A stretch of 64,000 nucleotides of DNA from Carposina sasakii (GCA_014607495.2 CP053170.1:9052001-9116000); one strand, 5' to 3'; positions 44,501 through 53,349 are shown, counted from the stretch's first letter. Program-made: numbers and translations. The notes: generated by a model not told the origin, from the sequence alone.

Positions 44501-47224
44501 GGAGTTCACAAGTCAGTGTCGGGAAATAAACACGGGCACAATACGGTGGGGTAAATACGTCGGCAAGCTTATAATAATAAGGTCAACAGCCTGGCTAGGC
44601 GGGTTGTGTTGGTGGGCCTGCGGCTTTGGTCTAGATTCAGATTTGCATATATCTAGGTACATAATAAAGATAACATTGAAAATTTAGCTCTAGCATATTT
44701 TGCCAGTCATTGCCATGCAAAAGTTTGTGGGTTAATATAGATATTTTTTCACTATGGGTGCGCCCACCACCGGGCCTCTCTCGCCCCGGGCCCGGTGGTG
44801 GGCGCTCCCATAGTGAATGTTTGAACTTCCGATTTGTAACGCCTAATACAATTTCATAGATATTTTTTATTATTATTATATGATGATCTCCGACCGTATT
44901 TCGGCCAAGGCGACCAATCTCTACGGAGATTGGCCAGGTACGCAGGAGATATTATAGTGCACAAGTGTGTGTGCAAACACAGATGCACTCTCTAGTCCGT
45001 TACTCTCATAGTCTGATGGGACGGAAAGCCGACACAACCGGAGAGAGATCAGGCGCAGGACCAACGGTTTTACGTGCTTTCCGAGTGACAATTTTGCAAC
45101 ATTAAAATCTGTACATTAAATAAATTCATTGGTACAGGCCCGTGATTGGTATCGAACTACCGCCTCCCGCTTGGAAGGTGCACGTTTTAACCACTGGGCT
45201 ATCACTATCACTGCTTGACAAAATATGGACCCCAGACCTGAAAAGCGTATTCTAAAGTTGGGCGAATGTATGTCTTGTAGATTTTCAGCATAAGATACTG
45301 AAGGCCTTTCGCACAAGGTTATTCAAGTGTTAGTTGTGTGTTATTCAAGTTGTATGCAAGATGTGGGTTGCGATTTCCTATGTGTAACACTATACATTTT
45401 TCAACATTTATTTAAAAGCTATAAGTTAATGGTGTGCAGAGACACCCTTTAGCCTTCTAGGATTAGAATCTCTCATTCGAACCCACAATACAGACATGTT
45501 CATTCAAATTGTTGTTATACAGGATACACTTTGGAGAGTGTGCTTCACAATACAGTTTCACCAGTCCCTTTTCACCATCGGGATACTAGATGCAGACTAG
45601 CGTATCGCTGTTATGTTATTGATATCCCACCCATCCGTAATGCTAACTCGTTTATAATGTGAATGGCTAAGGAGTGGAATGCGCTTCCTGCTGATGTATT
45701 TCCCGAGTACTACAACATTGGTCTCTTCAAAGCTAGAGTGAATTGGCACTTTCTAGGCCGCATCTTGATTAACATCAGGCACGATGGCGGTCAAATGTTT
45801 GCCTAGCTAACTGTATATAAAAAAAATCGTTGGTCAATCAACGGAGCCATACAACCAAAATTGAATTGAATTTAAAAAAAATTATATGAAACGGTACACC
45901 TGTAGAGTGTAGGTTAAGGTAAAGAGTATTATGTCATGAATTGATTCTTTTAATGTGCGGGCAATGGAATTTGACTATGTCTACGATTCTAACTTAAAAG
46001 CATAGGCTCAGCCTAGTTAAACTTAGAAGTTCTAAGCTTGGTCTTTAGCTTCTGACCTGTGGGTTTTGTATCATACTCACGTAATAAGCTTCTGCGTGGC
46101 GAACTTCTGCAACAAACTGGCCACAATGCTGGTATCCACATCACCCAGGCCCGGCAATAGGGCACTGGCCGTCGCTGGCAGTTGTAACTGCATGTCTGAC
46201 AGCACTTGCAGAAGACGCACTTCTAGAGATGCTGGTGGAACTTTTGGTTTGTCTGCTGTATAAAAATGGTACATACATTATGTATACAGACATTTATCAT
46301 AATATCATATCATAAATATAATAAAGGCGAAAGTTTGTTAGTATGGATGTTTGTTACTCTTTCATGTAAAAAATGGCTGGAGTGATTTTAATAAAATGTA
46401 ACTATGGAGTTAGCTGACACCCTGGATTAACACATAGGCTACTTTTTATCTCGGCAAAATATTTTTATCACAATTTATAATTGCAGTCCGCTCAGACGAA
46501 GTTGCGGGCGTCCACTAGTTCAACTTCAACTTTTAAAAATATAAATGGCTCCGTCGACTATCGACAATTCTGCCAATGTCAGACACTGTGCGGTAAAAAA
46601 AAGGGGTAAGACTGTCCACTAGTTCATAATATTTTTTTTTAAGTATTTTGAAATTTTTTATGTATCATCATCATTATCATGTAAGCCTATTGCAGTTGAC
46701 TGCTACACACTGCTCCCCCAGGGCACACACACCACTGGAAACCCTTAATCACCTCTTATGATACCAACAGGAAGACATGGGGTGGTGCTTTTCTACTTTT
46801 CTGACACAACACAGCGATATTTGATATGAAGTTCATCAAATTTTGATGGATTTTGTATGAGATTAACATAAATATTTTCGATGTAGCAGCTGTGTATGTA
46901 TAGCATGCTAGGATCGACATTCTCTTCGCAACTATAGTAGTCGCCTGTGATCATGATCATGACTTGACAAATTTAAGGGTAGGCGAAGTGTGTAGGGCGG
47001 CCCGGTAATGGGCGAATACTAGTTTATATTGACTTACTTTCGGTTTTTTGTGAAGCCGGGCTCGATACGCGGTCTTTGCTGGTGTGTGCGCCGTCATTTT
47101 TCTCAGCATTACTCAATGTAGACCCTAGAATAATTTGGCGTTCTTTCTTCCTTTGCACTAACTTCTCTCGTAAGCTGTTTCTTTTGCTTTTTACAGCCTG
47201 CAAATCTTCCCAGGCGTCAGACAT
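29597..47224 (-). CDS. METTL3: METTL3, catalytic subunit of the m6A mRNA methyltransferase
   Basis: Transfers methyl from SAM to N6 of adenosine in mRNA, working in the nucleus as a heterodimer with METTL14. Minus-strand coding exons: 47038-47224, 46081-46255, 43922-44034, 39848-39939, 38929-39058, 38261-38420, 37508-37593, 35795-35890, 34566-34710, 33945-34092, 30992-31103, 30391-30457 and 29597-29723. All phases agree and give 545 residues, close to the usual length. The start [15 protein letters not shown] matches the family N terminus. Exon 6 holds the zinc-finger region ([30 protein letters not shown]). The catalytic DPPW is at about 355-358 in exon 9, followed by [33 protein letters not shown] and KEHCL at the end of exon 10. 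The C terminus is [11 protein letters not shown] ... PPPPDPGLP. Introns 10, 11 and 5 carry duplicated splice junctions (separate entries). Intron 3 carries a mariner element. The gene converges on CDC14. Confidence 0.96.
29774..30073 (-). mobile_element. Helitron-like element
   Basis: On the minus strand it starts TCTTCTATACATATAATAAA, passes GGCTGAACCGATTTCGATGT and ends GGAGTGGCGGGCGTCCACTAG-like, with the terminal CTAG at 29774-29777. It lies in METTL3 intron 12, just before the last exon. Confidence 0.7.
30180..30375 (-). repeat. Interspersed repeat fragment (family of 4318-4590)
   Basis: It contains GGTTTCCGGGAGGTGGGCAG, CGGTCACCAACCCGCCTGCC and GGCGTGCCCTGGGGGAGGC in inverse orientation to the copy at 4318-4590. 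It ends just before METTL3 exon 12. Confidence 0.6.
30490..30991 (-). repeat. Degenerate ~31-bp minisatellite starting at the METTL3 exon 11 donor
   Basis: About 12 diverged units, each with a GGGGCAAGATGCTAC-like core (GTAGCATCTTGCCCC on the METTL3 sense strand). Three successive cores at 30910, 30941 and 30972 are exactly 31 bp apart. The last core runs straight into the real exon 11 donor, whose sense text is TTATCGGTATGTAGCGTCTT. At least one distal unit keeps a donor-like TTATTGGTACGTAACATCTT. A SINE fragment (30793-30844) interrupts it. The array fills most of intron 11. Confidence 0.75.
31212..31320 (-). repeat. Interspersed repeat fragment at the distal edge of the array
   Basis: It contains TTGCAGTCCACTGCTGGACG and TAGTTACCACGCTGGGCAG of the 4318-4590 family. 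It marks the boundary between the minisatellite in METTL3 intron 10 and the rest of the intron. Confidence 0.6.
31350..33960 (-). repeat. METTL3 exon10/intron10 junction minisatellite, ~70 units
   Basis: On the METTL3 sense strand each unit is AAGGAGCACTGTCTG (the last exonic bases of exon 10, coding KEHCL) followed by GTGAGCGTATAC and ATAC. I counted 70 cores on the printed strand, including the true exon end at 33945-33960. Short units are 31 bp; long units carry an extra GTATACATAC-like decamer (41 bp). Units next to the exon (about 33590-33944) are nearly all short, and distal units (31350-32100) nearly all long. About 22 cores have the exon's GGAACAC; the rest have GGAGCAC, a synonymous change. 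Some units read GTGAGT at the donor, the stronger consensus. The array fills most of intron 10, with the real 5' splice site as its terminal member. Confidence 0.95.
34212..34402. mobile_element. Truncated MITE (CAGGGTGTAACAGAAAGGG)
   Basis: One end of the 14525-14784 family, starting CAGGGTGTAACAGAAAGGGT after TATA. The opposite terminus is missing. It lies in METTL3 intron 9. Confidence 0.65.
34776..35166. mobile_element. hAT-like MITE with perfect 8-bp target duplication
   Basis: It starts CATGGAGAAGCAATAAAAGA and ends CTCTTTTATACCTTCTTCATG-like. The flanking octamer GTCCTACA is repeated exactly on both sides. Same family as 23268-24509 and 36848-37287. No transposase. It lies in METTL3 intron 8. 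Confidence 0.85.
35319..35534. mobile_element. Small TA-flanked MITE
   Basis: CAGTCATAACTCAAAAAAAT at the left faces TTTTGAGTTATGACTG at the right, each bordered by TA (TGTACAG, CTGTACA). 216 bp, AT-rich, in METTL3 intron 8. Confidence 0.8.
36600..37287. mobile_element. SINE-like repeat followed by hAT-like MITE
   Basis: Bases 36600-36840 are the inverse of the repeat at 22575-22830. Bases 36848-37287 are the longest intact copy of the CATGGAGAAG family, ending TACCTTCTCCATG. I could not see a clean 8-bp duplication around this copy. They lie in METTL3 intron 7. Confidence 0.7.
37345..37433 (-). repeat. tRNA-derived SINE fragment
   Basis: On the minus strand, TTAGAGCACTGACACGCGGA then GTGGGTTCGATTCCCACCC and GGGTGAGGAATTTTTTCC, the same body as at 48040-48150. 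Truncated before the A box. Confidence 0.7.
38421..38640 (-). repeat. Duplicated 3' splice site of METTL3 exon 6
   Basis: On the sense strand the true acceptor reads GTGCCCCCAG then GAGCACAAGTGCAGCAGTTC. Exactly 108 bp upstream the same text recurs as GTGCCCCTAG then GAGCACAAGTGCAGCAATTC. A further 82 bp upstream GTGCGTGTGCCCCCAG appears again without the exonic part. The copy therefore carries an AG acceptor, its upstream context and about 25 exonic bases (AQVQQFCP). Splicing to it would insert 108 bases and reach a TAA before the true exon. Confidence 0.8.
39226..39460 (+). repeat. Interspersed repeat (family of 4318-4590)
   Basis: AGCCCATTACAGTCCACTGC, GGACGTAGGCCTCCCCCAG and TCCATCTGTCCGGAGGGCGC. 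This is the most extended copy on the 3' side, with GCGCGGTCTCCATTCGAGA. It lies in METTL3 intron 4. Confidence 0.65.
39465..39676 (+). mobile_element. Helitron-like element
   Basis: It starts TCCTACTAATATTATAAACG, passes a GAAAGTTTGTGAGGATGTATG-like phrase and ends GCGGGTGTCCACTAG followed by T. An adjoining MITE remnant follows (39696-39835). Confidence 0.75.
39978..42683 (-). mobile_element. Complete Tc1/mariner-superfamily transposon with ~488-bp TIRs
   Basis: Both ends carry nearly identical long inverted repeats: 39978-40465 (starts CAGGGTGTCCAAGAACCTGG) and 42195-42683 (ends CCAGGTTCTTGGACACCCTG). Each outer edge is flanked by TA (39976-39977 and 42684-42685), the superfamily target site. 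An intact transposase frame lies between them. The very high arm similarity and the unbroken frame suggest a recent insertion. It sits in METTL3 intron 3 on the same strand as the host gene. Confidence 0.92.
40633..41685 (-). CDS. IS630/Tc1/mariner-type transposase
   Basis: Cut-and-paste DNA transposase, 350 residues from [14 protein letters not shown]. An upstream in-frame ATG at 41763 would add 26 residues; I prefer the inner start. The N-terminal ~60 residues look like a helix-turn-helix region ([20 protein letters not shown]), followed by a second HTH ([20 protein letters not shown]). The DDE/D catalytic domain shows ILWSDESTF, then [11 protein letters not shown], then [15 protein letters not shown]. 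Between the second and third Asp I count 36 residues, unlike the 34 of classical mariner, so this belongs to another lineage of the superfamily. The frame has no stop or frameshift and the TIRs are intact, so it may be functional. The N-terminal domain assignment is from memory of related arthropod proteins. Confidence 0.9.
   Translation of the reverse strand: MATYTPQEYANMHYIYGECRGNGRAAARLYRERYPRATRYPDHRVFINVHRSLCDGRFPNQVAGEGRPVNDFIRDEVLEAVSANPSISVRGIEADTGIPKSTAHSILQKEEYHPYHVQRVQSLLPRDYPSRVAFCETILQKHREDENFIDKILWSDESTFKKDGYMNLHNLHEWHVENPHLMREDRSQYRFKVNMWTGILCGNIIGPFEMPENLTGESYLNFLQNDLPNLLEETPPDMWFQHDGCPAHFRVSVREFLDEQYPNRWIGRSGTIPWPARSPDLNPLDFFFWGTMKELVYAKPINDIADLREKITQAVQVIRQKSYSRNIKRSFLRRVRACIAAGGQHFEHLL
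42700..43560. other. METTL3 intron 3, repeat debris
   Basis: There is no METTL3 exon here. It holds LINE-like debris (AGAATACATCAGCTGCATTT near 42775; relatives near 49780, 55170 and 60435) and a Helitron-like fragment with paired GATCTAAGCATACATCGAGA and TATGTATGCTTAGA phrases (43030-43240). Confidence 0.45.
43575..43915 (-). repeat. tRNA-derived SINE (TATTTCGGCCAAGGCGACC family)
   Basis: On the minus strand the tRNA-like head (GGAGGCGTAAGTTCGATCCC) precedes the body CATGTACAGATTTTAATGTT ... TTGGCCGAAATACGGTCGG. Other copies: 44880-45200 (minus) and 48640-48990 (plus, the most complete). This copy ends about 7 bp from METTL3 exon 3's donor region, so intron 3 begins almost directly with it. 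Confidence 0.75.
44075..44290 (-). repeat. tRNA-derived SINE
   Basis: On the minus strand: GGCAACGTTATTC-type leader, GACCCGGTGGCTTAGTGG (A box), GTGGATTCGATTCCCACTC (B box) and GGGTGAAGAATTTTTTCCAT. The arm CACCCG/CGGGTG is nearly tRNA-like. Same family as 47735-48150. Confidence 0.75.
44752..44825. repeat. GC-rich perfect-arm hairpin
   Basis: TCACTATGGGTGCGCCCACC followed by ACCGGGCC faces GGCCCGGTGGTGGGCGCTCC and CATAGTGA across a loop of about 11 bases. A half copy of the same text lies near 13768-13800. Probably the centre of a MITE whose outer text TTCCGATTTGTAACGCC also occurs near 13740 and 35665. Confidence 0.75.
44880..45200 (-). repeat. tRNA-derived SINE, second minus-strand copy
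   Basis: Same family as 43575-43915, with GGAAAGCCGACACAACCGG and ACAGGCCCGTGATTGGTATC. It lies in METTL3 intron 2. Confidence 0.75.
45470..45805 (+). mobile_element. CR1-like LINE 3' fragment
   Basis: A frame reads [18 protein letters not shown] then [16 protein letters not shown], resembling the C-terminal end of CR1/Rex-type polyproteins. It is interrupted by stops upstream. Copies at 26440-26795 and, inverted, 61990-62120. It lies in METTL3 intron 2, antisense to the gene. Confidence 0.65.
46306..46520 (+). mobile_element. Helitron-like element
   Basis: AATATAATAAAGGCGAAAGT at the start and GAAGTTGCGGGCGTCCACTAG-like text at the end, with CTAG. It lies in METTL3 intron 1. Confidence 0.65.
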
Positions 47225-47734
47225 GGTGTTAGAATCTTAGGTTACCTTATGTGTTTCTGAACTTATAGCATTGCGTGCTATAATGATGAACTTGGTATTA
47301 GTATTACAGTTATTATAGGCTATATTGAGATTACATAATGCAATACGAACGGAAAAACTAATTAAAATCGGTAAAATTCAGACAATACCAGGCAAACCAA
47401 AACAAAGCTTTTTTTGTTTAGTTTATGTCGAAGGAAAGGCAAGGGGAACTAAATCCATACAGCCATTGTCTTGACAATGATTGTAAATGATTTCTGAATT
47501 TATGATGAGCCCATGAAGAGATCATATTCCGACTAAAGTTTTACTTAGCTTACCTGCATATTATTATGATATAAAACCATGCACACGCACTAGATTTACA
47601 GGTAAACAAACTATAACTTATCTACCAGAAAACTAGTTCTAGTTGTGGAGTGCGTATAAAGAAGAACGGAGACGGTAAGTTAATTATCACGAGTATATTG
47701 TAATAATACGTTATACAAGTTATGATAATATAAA

Positions 47735-48150
47735 ATTATTAATAAAGAAAATGGAAAACATTCTTCACCCGAGTGGGAATCGAACCCACGACCGCTGCAA
47801 ACCGTGCCAGCCGCTATAACCACTAAGCCACCGGGTCAATTACTCGGATGACGAATTTTACCATTAATATAATCCGTTAGGATATGGTTGATCGTTTCAT
47901 CTTTAAACATTGTGCTGAGGGATTCAGCTTTGTTTGCCGAGATTTGGCTAGTGTATAGCTATCGGGATGAAAAATAACGTTGCCAATATGTAATTTAGAA
48001 AAGAGATGGTAAAATTCGTCATCCGAGTAATTGACCCGGTGGCTCAGTGGTTAGAGCACTGACACGCGGAATGCAGAGGTCGTGGGTTCGATTCCCACCC
48101 GGGTGAGGAATTTTTTCCATTTCTTTATTAATAATTTTATAAATTTATTT
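47735..48150. repeat. Head-to-head pair of tRNA-derived SINEs (foldback)
   Basis: A minus-strand SINE (47735-47872) and a plus-strand SINE (47975-48150) face each other. Each has GACCCGGTGGCTYAGTGGTT and GTGGGTTCGATTCCCAC. Arms of more than 100 bp can pair across a spacer of about 110 bp that includes TAACGTTGCCAATATG. The plus-strand half has GACCCGG at its 5' side and CCCGGGTGA at its 3' side, so six acceptor-stem pairs are possible, but the anticodon arm is not normal. Confidence 0.75.
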
Positions 48151-48639
48151 TAGTCAAGATATTATGTATTATAAAATTTATTATTATGTACAGTTGAGAC
48201 TGTACAATCACTTTACGGATACATGCAAGCCATTTACAAATAAATTTTGATTTTCACAAGAAAATTCTAATTTTTGTTTTTGTACATTTTTCATTAGAGT
48301 AGTATATTTTTTGTTTTTCATTCGTTAGTATATTCTTTGTTTTTTATCTTTAAAATATGGACGTCCGTCTGGCAGCCAGAGGCAAGTTGATGACAAACAG
48401 CCACTAATGTCCATAAAAGTAATTACTAGAAAATTATCTAAAAAATGAGTTTACGAAGTAAGTTTTTTTTTTTTTTTTTCAGATTTTTAAAAGAATTACA
48501 ATTAGGTTCAGGGTGCCATTAAACCGGAGGGGTTTCACTTGGCGCCCTTTATGTAACTATTAGCCTGGGACACATTTATATGTTTCACCGAATAGCTTCT
48601 ATTACCGCTTTTTCTTATGTATGTGTTTGTTTATATTAT

Positions 48640-48990
48640 ACACTATCACTATGGTGATAGCCCAGTGGTTAAGACATGCATCTTCCAAGCGGGAGGCGTA
48701 AGTTCGATCCCAGTTACGAGCCTGTACCAATGAATTTATTTCATGTACAGATTTTAATGTTGCAAAATTGTCACTTAGCTCATGCCTCGGAAAGCACGTA
48801 AAAGCACGTGCCTGATCTCTTTCCGGTCGTGTCGGCTTTCCGTCCCATCAGACTATGAGAGTGAGGGAATAGAGAGTGCATCTGTGTTTGCGCACACACT
48901 TGTGCACTATAATATCTCCTGCCAGGTACGCAGGTACTCTCTCCGTAGAGATTGATCGCCTTGGCCGAAATACGGTCGGAGATCATCATC
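48640..48990 (+). repeat. tRNA-derived SINE, most complete copy
   Basis: The head GGTGATAGCCCAGTGGTTAA and GGCGTAAGTTCGATCCCAGT form a tRNA-like pol III promoter. The body includes ATTTTAATGTTGCAAAATTG and ends GGCCGAAATACGGTCGGAG with an ATCATCATCAT tail. Sequence relatives are at 43575-43915 and 44880-45200. Confidence 0.8.
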
Positions 48991-49597
48991 ATACACTAGC
49001 GGGCGCCCACGGCTTCGCCCGCGTAAGAGTGCATTACTCCCGTGCGAAGCCGGGGCGGGTCCCTAGTTATACATTATAAACCTTCGTTGTGAATCACTCT
49101 ATCTATTAATAAAAACCGCATCAAAATCCGTTCCCTGGATATTCTCTTTATTCCCTAGTTTGAAAGATCTAAACATACATAGGGACAGACAGCAGAAAGC
49201 GACTTTATTTTATAATATGTAGTGATGTCTATTTAATGCTATTATACATATACCTACCTAAAGCATTTTCGGAATAAAGCTGTCCCAGTCCACACTAATA
49301 GAGAAAACTTACACACAGATAAGTTCCGTCCAAAGCTTAATCTGAGGTCCAAAGCATGTCCAAAGAGTAAATCAGTCATTCTTCTGTCAAGTACAAAGAA
49401 TATACTTACTCCCTGTCAAGTACAACTCATTAGAAAACTGCGAGATATACAGAGAAAGATAACCGCTACATAAGTATCTATACTTTGTATTTACTAAGCT
49501 CTTTATAAAACTCTTCATAGACTCTTCTGTGCTGTAGCTAGGTACAATAAGTTTATAGTTTACGTGTTGAGCAACTTTCATTAAATATTGGCCAAAA

Positions 49598-50650
49598 ATG
49601 CCCTTTGCTCCAGAACTTAGAACACATTCTCAAAAAGTATGCACACTTTATAAAAGAGCTATGAGATTAATCGAAGCATACTACGTTGGAAGGTAAAACA
49701 TTAAAACTTCTTTGTTTACGACATTATTCTACATACTTAACTACTCTGTGCGCTGTGTTGATCCTGTGCTGATGCGGGGCTGCAGTAGATACATCAGCTG
49801 CACCTCCTTTCGTGCATGTCCTAGGGGTCGACTAAGGAACTCGAGCATTCTCTCTGGCATTAACATCTGTCCCCACTATGCCAAACGTGGTCGTGAGATC
49901 TCCCTTATGAACCTGCGGTTCTGGCTACCTCATTTCGGGTACAAAGTCGTATCTATATACCTATGTATATAGACATATAGGTTCCAACACTTATGTATAA
50001 TAAATTATTTATACATGTATAAGCATAAACATAAATTTTGTACATGTTTCTTGATTACAGGCCTGTTGTACGCTACCATCAGGTGATATTAAGAAACAAA
50101 TTTGATAAAAACCGATGCGTTTGTGATCCCAAGGAGCAACGCCGTCTGCTGTGGAGTGGAGAGCATGAGCTGTTTGATAAAAAACACACCCATCCTCCTC
50201 AAAAATGTAGGAATATTTTAGATTTTCATTTTGTCTATGTAGACTGCTCCATTTTTGGACATCCTATACCACAATGTGGCTGTTTAGGTTATCGAAAATC
50301 GTCACTAAAGCGGAATACAGGTTAACTATGTCGCGATTATCGCGTCTTTTTGTATAAATGGACAGGCGCCATTTTTTATTTGAAGAGTAGTGATTGATTA
50401 GCCAGATGTAGGCCAGACTACCTTAAGCCTGACTCAGGGGTAGTCAACGTTTTATTGTAAAATGATTTCAGTTCCTACATCCTATGGTATCGCTGCCGGA
50501 GTGGCTCAAGAGCGCGTCGTAACACCTCCTGATTGGGTCTTAGATTATTGGCATCCACTTGAGAAGGCGCAATACCCTGACTATTTTCGTAACCGCGAGC
50601 GCAGAAAACTTGAATATGTGAAACTATGGAACTTAGGAAAAATGTATTAA
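49598..50650 (+). CDS. NDUFB9: NDUFB9 (complex I B22 subunit, LYR family)
   Basis: Accessory subunit of mitochondrial NADH dehydrogenase, on the membrane arm; LYR proteins bind the acyl carrier protein. Exons 49598-49692, 50061-50206 and 50472-50650 join in frame to 139 residues. The start [14 protein letters not shown] leads directly into the LYR-type motif [11 protein letters not shown]. Next come [13 protein letters not shown], then [12 protein letters not shown], and the family hallmark [20 protein letters not shown] with [13 protein letters not shown]. The protein ends at LWNLGKMY, so it lacks the longer C-terminal extension of the ~179-residue human protein. The exon 2 donor is a GTAGGA. 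Intron 1 contains repeat debris (49760-49960). The poly(A) signal AATAAA is at 50758-50763. I am confident of identity and phases. Confidence 0.93.
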
Positions 50651-50757
50651 AGCAAATTCTACGGATAGCTACCATTTCTGTTCTTTAGAAGACGATTCTT
50701 ATGTTGTTTACTTTTATTTGAGTTCCTTGAAGAACCTTTGAGTTATAATGATGTTGA

Positions 50758-50763
50758 AATAAA
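50758..50763 (+). terminator. NDUFB9 poly(A) signal
   Basis: AATAAA 108 bases beyond the stop codon, the first canonical signal downstream. Confidence 0.65.
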
Positions 50764-50969
50764 ATATTAATGCCTCTTAATGATGGTTGTTTGTTTTGAA
50801 GAGTATATAGGAACTTTTATATTCCTTTAGGCAAGTTTTGTAGCTCTTAGTTATTATTAGTATAACTGTGGTTTCGGTAGGTATTAGAAATCACTAGACT
50901 TGGCTGTATGTACGCATATTATTTGTTTACCTCTCGAAGATAAATGACTTTTAAAAGTTTTATATTGAG

Positions 50970-51175
50970 GGATTCGGTGGGAAAAGATGGCGGGAAAAGC
51001 TGGAAGGGAGCGGGTATAATTTTTTTGTGAAAATCACACTTGTTCTTCAGGATTTTCCCGACGTTTCTATTCATCATTATCATCTATCGTAAATTCAGAA
51101 ATCATTTACTAAAGACAATGGCTGCATGGGCTTAGTTCCTCTTGCCTTTCCTTCGGCATAAACAAAAAAAATATA
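50970..51175 (+). repeat. Interspersed repeat between NDUFB9 and TTC4
   Basis: GGGATTCGGTGGGAAAAGAT ... CTTGCCTTTCCTTCGGCATAA, a shorter copy of the repeat at 13262-13680. It occupies most of the NDUFB9-TTC4 spacer. Confidence 0.65.
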
Positions 51176-51329
51176 TTATGAGGTTATGTTTTTTTTAGGT
51201 TATGTTTTGGTATTTAATGTTTTAAAATAAGTTTTAGTTTGTACCTTAGCTTATTTTCTACTTCTTATTTAGATTCTCACATAGGTGGTAAGTTATTGGT
51301 TGGTGTGGAATAATATAAATGTTATTAAA

Positions 51330-52919
51330 ATGACGGAAGAAGCACAGCCTGGAATGTCCGAAGAGGAAAGGATAGCTCTGTGCCAGAAATTAGATAAAGA
51401 GTTGGACGACTTTATAGATGGTTTAGAAAAGAAAAGGTATACAGAAGGATGGCCAGAAGACCGCTGGGAGGTAAGGACTATCTAAGAGCTCTCTAAAAAG
51501 TATTTAATTCATCAAAAAAATTGACCTGTTGGTGCACGTACCTACTGTTTAATTTCTGTCTAACAAACCCATTTCGTAGGTATAATTCAGTTAATGTAGC
51601 CTATTTATTAGAATACGTTTAATAATATGTATCAATAATCATAAAATCGTGTAAATATTTTCAGGAAGAAATGGCCAAGCATCCATTCTTCATGAAAGGT
51701 AATGTGGAAGATGGGGAAATGTCTCCATTAGCTGAGGGTCTGGCTCGACTGAAGTATGATCCTGAGGAGAACACTCCTCGAGAACTGGCCATAAGCTATA
51801 AAGAGGATGGAAACTTTAATTTCAAGCACAAGAATTATAGACTGGCTATTCTTGGGTAATTATTAGTTCTATGTAATCTTTTTTATGTCTGTTAAGCTTT
51901 GTCCATATTTGTTTTACTACTCATCATAGTTTTTTTTTATTATGCCATACTGTTTTAACACATTCAGTGCCGGCGACTACGTATTTGCGTCTTTTAGACT
52001 TACTAGATATGCCGCTGAAGCTTATTCGTGTCTTCGCATTAGGCATAGAAAATCTGCCTGCAGCAAATGTGTTAACTTTAACTTCATTTACAACATTTGT
52101 TTTTTTAGATATACAGAAGGTATCAAAGTTAAATGTGGGGATAAGGAAATAGACGCAAGTTTGTACAACAATAGAGCTGCTGCGAATTGGCACTTAAAGA
52201 ATTACCGAACAGCACTAGCCGATAGTGAGAAGGCTTTATCCCTAATGCCCAGTCACACTAAAGCCAGACTACGTGCGGCAAAATGTGCTTTTGAAATCCT
52301 AAAGTATGACACTTGTATATCACAATGTGAATATCTGCTAAACTCATCAGCAAATAAGGAAGTTACAGAGTTATTAAATAAAGCAACTAAATTTAAAAAG
52401 TTGCAAGAAAGAGATGAACGTAAAAGTAATAAAAAGAGAATGCAGAAAGAGGAACAACGTAATGAGGTTGTAAAAGCGATCATTGAAAGAGGTATTAGAA
52501 TAAGTAATTGTGAAGACGAAGAGGATATTGAACTGGCAAATTTGGAACCATGTATACCGGGAGGTTTAGATGCAAAAGTACATATAGAAAATAGTATTCT
52601 ACTATGGCCTGTGCTTATTTTATACCACGAACATCAACTGTCCGAATTAATAAAAGCTTGTCCAGAAAATGTGTCACTAATAGACCAATTTGAGCAGCTA
52701 TTTCCTGCTCCATGGGATAAAGAGAATAAATATGCATGTGATCGAATTAATGTATATTTTGAAGGGTACGATAAGATGCCACATGTGGTTGACACATCAA
52801 AGACATTGGGAGAAATCTTGAAGAATAAGTATTTAGAAGTCAAAGGAGGTACACCTTGCTTCTTTATTTTACCTAGAGGTAGCAGTGTGGAGAGGGGTTT
52901 CTTAGAAAGTTTTATTTAG
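51330..52919 (+). CDS. TTC4: TTC4 / Dpit47, TPR co-chaperone of HSP90
   Basis: Cytosolic or nuclear tetratricopeptide protein that binds HSP90 and HSP70; the fly homologue Dpit47 also contacts DNA polymerase alpha. Exons 51330-51470, 51665-51855 and 52109-52919 join in frame to 380 residues, the usual length for the family. The N-terminal part has [20 protein letters not shown] and the conserved HPFFMK. Three TPRs follow at about 78-190: [59 protein letters not shown]. The C-terminal domain ends in [20 protein letters not shown] and [14 protein letters not shown], typical of TTC4/Cns1. A lysine-rich helical stretch ([17 protein letters not shown]) links the two. The poly(A) signal AATAAA is 27 bases past the stop. 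Confidence 0.95.
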
Positions 52920-52945
52920 AATTATAGTAATATGTAGTTACATAC

Positions 52946-52951
52946 AATAAA
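52946..52951 (+). terminator. TTC4 poly(A) signal
   Basis: AATAAA at 52946-52951, within 35 bases of the TTC4 stop. Confidence 0.7.
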
Positions 52952-53095
52952 AATGCACTGGAATTAACCAATTGGGAAGCTGCAATGACGTGATTTTGCC
53001 TTACATTAAGTTTTTAAGTCACTTGTTTATTGACATATAGTACATCAGAATTACAGTCTTAAGGTAGATTTTTCAATAGCCAGATAGTCCTAACT

Positions 53096-53212
53096 GGGTA
53101 ATAAGCACGAACCTCTCGATAGTGCGTAACACTATCGTCAAACTGTCAATTCCCATAGATTTTGCTAGCGAGTCGCTAGCGTTACGCCACGTAAAAAAGT
53201 TCGTGCTTACCC
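53096..53212. mobile_element. Short palindromic MITE, copy 2
   Basis: Bounded by GGGTAATAAGCACGAACC and TTCGTGCTTACCCC, with TTGCTAGCGAGTCGCTAGCG inside; inverted relative to the copy at 9815-9927. Confidence 0.65.
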
Positions 53213-53349
53213 CACAGGTCAATTAATTTTATAAAGTGTTTATAAAACTTGATTAAGATAAAGACAGCATCAATTTTGTCCCTGTAATAGACCTATTTGA
53301 CTATTGGAAAAATCTACCTAAGATAATAACTTTTTTATAAATAATATTA

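Larger units (their letters stand above)
47225..49597. other. Intergenic between METTL3 and NDUFB9 (divergent)
   Basis: It contains the METTL3 promoter side and the NDUFB9 promoter side. Between them lie an inverted repeat of the 13262-13680 family (47405-47640), the SINE foldback (47735-48150), the SINE at 48640-48990 and a Helitron-like remnant (48995-49200). I found no exon in the remaining sequence. Confidence 0.5.

Noticed and set aside
44342..44687. Small overlapping plus-strand frames
   Set aside because: No start context, no family match, inside METTL3 intron 2 next to repeats.
47990..48120. Candidate functional tRNA genes (also at 4021, 25200, 44100, 53380)
   Set aside because: A and B boxes are good, but the anticodon arms do not form, acceptor stems are imperfect, and the same flanking body recurs, so they are SINEs.
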